The position numbers and the translations under genes are program-made. This document shows positions 1 to 5,800 of a DNA stretch of 15,078 bases, piece after piece. Numbering within the stretch: position 1 is the first letter of the stretch; every line of letters begins with the position of its first letter. Under the pieces are notes generated by a model. It was not told where the DNA came from and made no database searches. It saw only the letters and a program-made list of their open reading frames with translations. Where the stretch lies: NCBI GenBank assembly GCA_001430745.1, contig KQ481938.1, forward strand, positions 2,732,080 through 2,747,157. The letters run 5' to 3'. Source of the stretch: Auxenochlorella pyrenoidosa. Taxonomy: Eukaryota > Chlorophyta > Trebouxiophyceae > Chlorellales > Chlorellaceae.

Positions 1-727
1 CATCCTCAGCAACCGCGACACGTACGTGATGACCAAGGAGGACGATGTGCTCATCCCCGATGTCTGCGAGAAGCTGCCCTACTGCAAGAGCCAGGTGGGG
101 ACGGGGGCCAGGGCCCAGGGATGGCCGCACCGCTGTGCTGCCCGACACGGCACTCTTGCCAGACCATGCCCGCCTGCCGCCCGCCCGCCACCCACCCCGT
201 GCCGCCTGGTGCCCCCCCTCCCCGAGTCCCGCAGGTCAACGTGGAGTTCCAGGGCGGCGACTTGCTGGGAACCGACGGGCAGCCCGTGAAATACACCAAC
301 ATTAGCACCTCTCAGGAGTGCTGCCAGATGTGCGCCAAGAACCCCGCCTGCGGCGCCTGGGTGTGGAACCCCCGCTACGACTTTGTCTGCATCTTCAAGG
401 TGGGCGCGGGCAGCGGGTGGCGAGGCGGCGTTGCCGGCGTTTCAGCTCTTTGCAGCGCCGGACTGCTGACCTGGACTGTGCAGCGCCGGACCGTTGACCT
501 GGACTGTGCAGCCTGGCCAGGTTGCCAGGGGCAGGGCCTCCCATTGACCGCTCCCCAACCCCTCCACTCCCCCCTCACCACCCCACCCACCACAGAACTC
601 GAGCGGGTACAACGCCACAGCGGTGACCGACCCCAACTTCCAGGGCCTGCTCTCTGGCGTGGTCTACAACGCAGGCAGCAGCACGCCCCGCGTGACCACC
701 GGGGGACGCCCGACCGGCAGGAAGTGA
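1..727 (+). CDS. PAN/Apple-domain protein, 3' end (partial)
   Basis: This is the C-terminal part of a gene cut by the left edge. Three exons fit in phase 0: 2-94 (frame open from base 2), 235-399 and 596-727 (TGA 725-727). The introns are 95-234 and 400-595, both GT-AG. The joined reading holds a PAN/Apple-type segment: a Gly-Gly-Asp-Leu-Leu-Gly start, then SQECCQMCAKNPACGAWVW, then a Cys-Ile-Phe-Lys strand. This is the spacing of PAN_4 domains, which bind carbohydrate or protein in extracellular proteins. After the domain come an NSSGYNATAV stretch with two possible N-glycosylation sites and a short basic, Gly/Thr-rich tail. PAN domains are usually secreted or on the cell surface, so that location is inferred; the N-terminus, any signal peptide and any catalytic domain lie outside the window. 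The domain call is firm; the role of the whole protein is unknown. Confidence 0.75.
455..510. repeat. 28-bp imperfect tandem duplication within an intron
   Basis: Two adjacent 28-base units (455-482 and 483-510) differ at only two positions in the middle. Both contain GACCTGGACTGTGCA. They lie in the last intron of the PAN-domain gene, and each copy ends in a TGTGCAG that resembles a 3' splice site. The exon I chose starts at 596, so these would be decoy acceptors. This is probably a small replication-slippage duplication. Confidence 0.8.
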
Positions 728-1712
728 AGCCAGCAGGCGCGCTGATGGCGGCTGTGCGTGCTGTCAGCTGGAGCCAGGGCGGCGCCCGGCTGGCACAAAC
801 CGCCGCTCGGCAGCAGCAGCGCGATTCTTCTCCCCCGCCCTTGCTACGCTTGCCTTTGTGACGCTCTTTTCACCATTCCTCTCAGGATCTGTCCAGCTTG
901 CTTCAGCTGTCTCCAACGCACGTAGCCCTCAGCACTTGCCTCTATCTTTTTCGCAACCTCCCCTCGCTGTTACTCCATGCACAAATGCACCCCGCCCATA
1001 TCAGCTCAACATTCTGCTGCCAGAAGAGTCATTCATGTTGCCAACTCAGCCCTGGCACCAAGTAGTTCAAGCACGGCACTCCTTCACTAGCCGCCATACA
1101 GAGCGCAGGGGCTGGCAGGTGGTCCGGTAAGTATCCCTGGTCCCACGAGCCTCGGCCTGCTTCTTCCCCCTCAAGCAGGGCTGAGCAGGGGCCATGCAGC
1201 TGGGCGGGACGAGGCAGCCCCTGAACAGTGCTTCGCTTCTTGGACAAACAGCAACCATACAACACAACAGGATGCGCCATGCCAAGGCATGGCACCCCAT
1301 GGAGCAGGGTGCCCACAGCCTTCATTGGCAGCAGTGTGCGCTTGTCTTTGGGCGCGGTATCCCTCACAGGCGTACTGCTGCCATGCACTTTGCAGTTGCA
1401 AGCATCTTTCAACAATACTTTCAGCATGCAGAGAGCGATGCAGGTGAGTTAAACTGATGCTGGTTATGCACTGCAGAGGTCGATATGCTGCTGCCGCCGC
1501 TGGTGGCCACAGGTCGGGCTGCCGCAGCTGCCGGGCAGGCGGCGCCCCTTTCCTTGCTCGCGGGCCGCGCGTTGCAGGCGCGTTAAGGAGCTGTGTGCCG
1601 TCTTGACACCACAAAACCCCCTCCCCTGCGCCTGTCCACTGTCTGTCAACTGCTTCACTCCCGCTCTAAAAACTTCAATCCCCTGCTTGCGCTTGTTGCT
1701 ATCCCGGCAAAG
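728..1712 (+). other. Intergenic region and probable spliced 5' leader
   Basis: This stretch of about 1 kb has no reading frame that looks like protein: the open frames are short, lack recognisable motifs and change strand. The first part should hold the 3' UTR of the PAN gene; I see no TGTAA polyadenylation motif in it. Near-ideal plus-strand splice donors occur at 1127 (GTAAGT), 1444 (CAG|GTGAGT) and 1713 (AAG|GTAAGC), with a possible acceptor ending at 1577 (GTTGCAG). The segment 1578-1712 is pyrimidine-rich with several stop codons, as expected of a leader exon. I infer that the gene starting at 1930 has a multi-exon 5' UTR and a promoter somewhere in this region; I recognise no TATA box. 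Confidence 0.4.
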
Positions 1713-1918
1713 GTAAGCGTTAGATCCCACTCTGCGCAAGCTCGATCGCTGCAGCCAGGCTTGCAGGGCGCTGCACACCGCCGCTGCCCGCTCCTGCCGC
1801 TGCACCTACTTCGCTGCCTGCTTGCACGGGGCGGTACTTAGCGCTGCCCAGCTCCTGTTCTTGCCTAAGCACGATTTTGCATGCATTAAATTGCGGGCAT
1901 GCATGCATATGATTGCAG
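1713..1918 (+). other. Probable 5'-UTR intron ending 11 bases before the ATG
   Basis: The donor AAAG|GTAAGC at 1713 matches the U1 consensus well. An acceptor GATTGCAG ends at 1918, leaving only GTATACAGAGC between the splice junction and the ATG at 1930. The intron would be 206 nt, like the coding introns here. Its 3' half is AT-richer than its surroundings and contains CATGCATGCATATG. Confidence 0.55.
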
Positions 1919-1929
1919 GTATACAGAGC

Positions 1930-4900
1930 ATGAAGCGGCTACGCGTTCTACAAATTGTGGCACTCTGCCTCTGCATGGCTCGCAGCGCCACGGCCATCGG
2001 CGAAGCTTGTGAGGCCTCCCTGCGTGCTCAGCTGCCGGGGAGGCTTGCAGGTGCTTTTATCATTGTCTTTGGTCCAGCTCATGCGTGCGTCTTGCGAGTC
2101 TGCATCAAAGCCCCATCCCATGCCTGGCCCGACCCCCCGCAGTCTTCCGCTGGGATGCGGCTGTGGACTGTCAGGCAAACTGCAAGGCCCTTGGCCAGGT
2201 TGCCATAGACGTGGATATCCCCACCAGGACCCTGTGCGCTGCGATGGAGAATGGCAAGCTCGCCTATGGTGGGTGGGGCTCAATGTGGTGCAGTCACCGA
2301 GCAACGGCAAGTTTGTTGCCTGACCTAGCAATGAGCGACTGCCTGATGCCAAGCAGCGCAGGGGCAAGCAGCACTGCTTGGCGCCCCTGTCCTGGCTGGG
2401 AGGCAGTGCTGGTCAGAGCAGACCAGGCGGTTTGTTTTGTAAGTAATGTGCACGATTAATCCACGAGAAAGAGTGGCCTGCTCCTGTCGGGGTCGGTGCC
2501 CTCAGCACGCCTCGCGGCTCGCCCTCCTGCAGGCACCTGGATGAAGAGCAGCAGTGAGAGCTTCAATCAGCCAGTGTGCCGCATTCACAGCTTCTCCACT
2601 GGGAGCGCTGAGAAAGTCAACGGCTACGACTGCGTCTGCAAGGCCCCGGCCACAGTCCTGTCTTGGAAGGCGGACCTGGCCTGCGCAGCGGGCCCCACAG
2701 CAGCAGCCCAGGCAAGCGCAGCGGCGTATGCTGCTGGGAGATTGGGCCTATTCTCTGAGCATAGGCGGCAATCTTCTGTTTCTGCACAGCACCAACCATC
2801 CTGGTGGCACCCAGCACCTGCAGGCCCCTGCGGTGTGTCGCATCAAGAGGCCCGGCGGGGGCGACGTCCGGCTGGGTTGGTTTGAGCCCAAGCCGGGCGG
2901 CGGCACGTGCTATATGGGCGACGTGCGCAAGGCGTGGGGCATCCAGACCCCCATCGGCTTCAACTCCCTGGACTGGGCCAAGAACGGCACCACTTACGGC
3001 ATGCAGGTCTGCCTGCCGAGCGCATGCAGGGCCACGGCGGGCCTGCCTGGGTGCAGGCCAGGAAGGCGGAGTTCGGCATCGCCTGCTTTTGCGGTGGGCT
3101 GCAGCCAGTGACTGCTTGCTGCCAGCAAGGCTTAATGCGATGCCTGTTTCCCTCCGTGCCCTGCAGCTGCTGTGCGTGACGCCGCCAAAGCCTGTTGGAG
3201 GTGCAAGTGAGCGGGGCAGGGAGCGGGACAGGCCACAGGGGGAGTACGCAACCCGAAGGCACTGCCTGCCCGCTCGCCACCACAGCATGCCGCTGTGCCG
3301 CTGGCCTGCTGACACCCTCCCTGCACTCATCCCTGCACTCACCCTCTTCGATATCTCCTTGAAGTCAAGCGGTACTTCGGCAAGCCCAACTGCGGCTTCA
3401 CTTGCGACCGGCAAAATCTGGCCACCATTGCCAGCTCGGATGCAACACCCGGCAAGGTGTTGTGCATCAACAAGCTAGGCCCAGCCTCCTACGGGGTGAG
3501 CCTGGTGTGGTATCTGCCAGTCCAACCTTGCTCTGCAAGCCAACTGCAGGCGCAGCTCTCGCTCCGTCTTCACACAAAACACGCTGTGATGGAGTGTTGC
3601 CTCCTGTACCCGTGGTCCCTGCAGACCACCCTAAATGGCAACTGCTCCTATTTTTCTGACACCAGCAGCTACAGCCTGGGAGAGAAATATATGTGCGCAT
3701 GCAGGGGCAAGGCGGACGAGCTCAGCTGGAAGCAGTCTGACCTGTGCGCCAAGGTGCCGCTGGGCGCCGCCACCAAGCCCTCCATCTGCCGCATCAAAAA
3801 GGCAAGCGCTGCGTGCTGGGTTGGGTTGACAGTGGGCTCAACTGCATTCCCTGTTGCTCAGACTGGCTGCGCAGAGTGCACATGCTAATGAGCAGCCCCA
3901 CCCTTGGCCTCAGGATCAGCGTGCATGCTGTCCAACTGTTGAGCACGGGCGGCTTAGCAAACGGCCATTCATGTCTGTAACTCTATGCTGTGGTGACGGG
4001 CATATAAGATCCCTGAACTGTGCCTCTTGGTCCCACCCTGCTGCAGCCAGGGGCCAACGACTTCCGCATTGGGGCTTGGAAGAACACCACAAACACCTGC
4101 TTGGTGGCAGCAGTGCCCTGGGGCCCGCAGGGGCAGCAGGTCTTCAATGTGTCGGGGCTTGGAGGCACCCTCCAGACCACCCTGCTGTGCCGCAGCCGTG
4201 AGTGGGGAGGCTTGGCGTGGGTTCCGACCTGGAGGAGGGAGCGCATGCCAGCGCGGGCACTGCTCCTCCTTGCCACCTGATGCCACCAGATCCGGGCTTT
4301 GTCCTCTGCTCTCCCGTTTCCCCTAATGCAGCCGCCGACCCCAGGCAGTGTGTGTCAACCACAGCCAGCCGGGCTGGCCTCGTGAAGATCGCAAAAAATC
4401 TGGCAGCAAGGTGGGAAACCTGGCAGACATGGTGCGCACCTGCTCGGCCAGTTGCCTGGGCTGCGCAGACTGCACCTGCACCCCAAATCAGTGCACCCCA
4501 ACTATCACCCTGCACGTTGCCCGCCGCTGATCCCTGCCCTGCGGATGCTGCCTCTGTGCAGCCCCACCCAGGGCAGCATGATCTACGACAGCCGGCCCGG
4601 CTTCCGCTGGCAGGCCATCAACGAGTCGGACTACAGCTGCCCGCCGGGCTCGCCGCGCCGCGCCGACGCCAGCTCCTTTGTCTCCTGGTGCGGGGGCGGT
4701 GCAGGCACGCACCCCTGCTGACCCGCTGCCGCAGAGTGCGGCCCTTGCACTGTGTCGCGCCAGGGCCTTCCTGCATGCCGAACAAGTGGTGCACGGCGGG
4801 AGCGCAAGGCTCCCGTTGGCTGCCCTGTTGCGCAGGATCTACTGGACGGCCCTGGGTGCGGGGCCCGACTACCTCAATGGCCTGGACTGGAAGAATGGCG

Positions 4901-5529
4901 GCCTGGCCACGATGAAGCTGTACGGCAAGCCGGTGGGCCAGTCGGCGTGGGCGACCTTCCCGCTCAACCAGCGTGTCCTCATCGCGCCCGCGAGCACCGC
5001 GGCTGCCAGGCCCGGCGACCTGGTCTTCTTCGGCTACGGCTCCAGCAAGCACGTGAGGAGTCGCTGAGCAGCAGCCGCCGCTGAATGGCCGCCCCGGAGC
5101 GCTTCCTGCAGCTCTCTGCAGCACTAGCAGCCTGCAAGCCCTGAATGCAGGCAGTTCTGCGCTGAGACAGCCCACCACCCATTGCCCCCTGGTCTGCCCG
5201 TGATGCGCTGCTTGCTGTGCAGGTGGGGCTGTACATAGGTGCCAACCAAATGGTCTCCTTTGCCGGCAACCTGACTGGCAAGGACTACGGGCTGCCGCGG
5301 CTGGAAAGCGTTTATGCCCGCGGCGACATCGACCAGATCAGGCGAGCTCTGGAAGATCTGGGACACGCGCCAGGGGTCTGGTGCATGCTGGGCGCATAGG
5401 AACATCGCATGGCCAGCAGCTCCCTCAGAGTATCATGAATTCATCATCAATGCAATGCATTCCATGCCCTCAAGTTGCTACCCATCCTTCCCTTGCAGGA
5501 CATACAACGAGTTCCTGGCACTGGCGTGA
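1930..5529 (+). CDS. Secreted two-module ten-cysteine protein with degenerate NlpC/P60 (C40)-like domain
   Basis: Thirteen exons join with consistent phase: 1930-2008, 2143-2268, 2533-2711, 2824-3006, 3167-3200, 3365-3495, 3625-3801, 4047-4197, 4332-4410, 4562-4687, 4836-5052, 5223-5380 and 5499-5529. They total 1671 nt, or 556 residues. Residues 1-22 are a clear signal peptide (MKRLRVLQIVALCLCMARSA, cleavage likely after ATA). Residues 27-200 and 201-353 are two copies of a module with ten matching cysteines. Residues 354-556 resemble the NlpC/P60 family: SSFVSWIYW, GAGPDYLNGLDW, RPGDLVFFGYG and KHVGLYIG. The expected DCSSFV reads DASSFV, so the nucleophile is Ala, and the second His of the family (in a VVSHG-type motif) is Phe in MVSFAG. 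I infer an extracellular, N-glycosylated binding protein rather than a peptidase. Uncertainties: exon 1 may use a donor at 2051 (adds 14 residues, same phase); a TAG at 5397 would end the gene without the last intron. I know no gene name. Confidence 0.7.
2143..3200 (+). repeat. Ten-cysteine module, copy 1 (exons 2-5)
   Basis: This copy spans residues 27-200 of the protein. Its landmarks in order are VDCQANCK, TLCAA, LAYGTW, QPVCRIHS, GYDCVCKAP, VLSWKADLAC, APAVCRIKRPGGGDVRLGW, GGTCYMG and LLCVTPPKPVG, giving ten cysteines. The same order is seen in copy 2. It begins with a phase-1 intron and two bases TC, as copy 2 does. It contains two introns (2712-2823 and 3007-3166) that copy 2 lacks. I cannot assign it to a named domain. 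Confidence 0.75.
2712..2823 (+). other. Likely GC-AG intron (CAG|GCAAGC)
   Basis: Joining Gln at 2709-2711 to Ala at 2824 leaves exactly 18 residues between the SWK and CRIK landmarks. That is the same number as in module 2, where this stretch has no intron. A GT-AG alternative, 2726-2789, is also in phase but inserts 16 extra residues. Confidence 0.55.
3365..4197 (+). repeat. Ten-cysteine module, copy 2 (exons 6-8)
   Basis: This copy spans residues 201-353. Its landmarks are KPNCGFTCDRQ, KVLCINK, ASYGTT, NGNCSYF, KYMCACRGK, ELSWKQSDLC, KPSICRIKKPGANDFRIGAW, NTTNTCLVA and TTLLCRS, again ten cysteines in the same order as copy 1. It has possible N-glycosylation sites (NCS, NTT, NVS). Two introns (3496-3624 and 3802-4046) interrupt it; only the first sits at a place matching copy 1, after Tyr-Gly. 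Confidence 0.75.
3802..4046 (+). other. Likely GC-AG intron (AAG|GCAAGC)
   Basis: The acceptor CTGCTGCAG at 4046 is clear, and the next exon starts Pro-Gly-Ala-Asn. Splicing after AAG at 3801 gives CRIKKPG, matching the uninterrupted CRIKRPG of module 1. In-phase GT donors a little downstream would add six or more residues, including an eleventh cysteine. Confidence 0.65.
4349..4530 (+). other. Possible alternative terminal exon with cysteine-rich tail
   Basis: Exon 8 ends in phase 1. Besides the acceptor at 4331, the CAG ending at 4348 is also phase-compatible. It opens a frame of about 60 residues ending at TGA 4528-4530. That frame reads CVNHSQPGWPRED, then TCSASCLGCADCTCTPNQC, which is dense in cysteine. 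Such an isoform would keep both ten-cysteine modules and lose the C40-like domain. The main model (exon 9 at 4332-4410, donor AAG|GTGGGA) is preferred because it joins to the C40-like exons in phase. Confidence 0.25.
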
Positions 5530-5800
5530 GCCTCTCCAGGATAAGCCACTGGCTTCTCCTGGCAGTAGAGGACACCTTGGGACCGATGGCCCAGCCCAAG
5601 CTCTGCGGCAGCGCCTCCCTCGCCAGTGTTGCTCTGCAAGCACTGTCACGCATCTATCCTTTGACTGCAAGCCCCTGTCGTGACCGAACCACCACCATCA
5701 CCATTCTTTCAAATGCTGACCAACATGCACTGTGTCAAGTCTAAAGGAAGCAAGGGAATGGCTGTGCTGATTGCTGAGCAGCCACAGTGGCCTTGCACCC
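5530..5800. other. Convergent 3' region between the C40-like gene and the MRG gene
   Basis: These 271 bases separate the stop codons of two convergent genes and must carry both 3' UTRs. I see no coding frame, no hairpin of note and no TGTAA motif on either strand. Confidence 0.5.

Noticed and set aside
728..1920. Several short frames that could be small genes
   Set aside because: Composition is unlike the neighbouring coding exons, the frames overlap on both strands, and none has a recognisable motif.
2617..3414. A 265-codon minus-strand frame
   Set aside because: It is antisense to exons 3-6 of the secreted gene, whose plus-strand reading is supported by repeated cysteine motifs and phase.
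5397..5399. TAG as the true stop of the secreted gene without a last intron
   Set aside because: Possible, but a phase-matched donor (5381) and a good acceptor (CCTTGCAG, ending 5498) give the tail TYNEFLALA, which continues the protein more naturally. Kept as an alternative in the gene entry.
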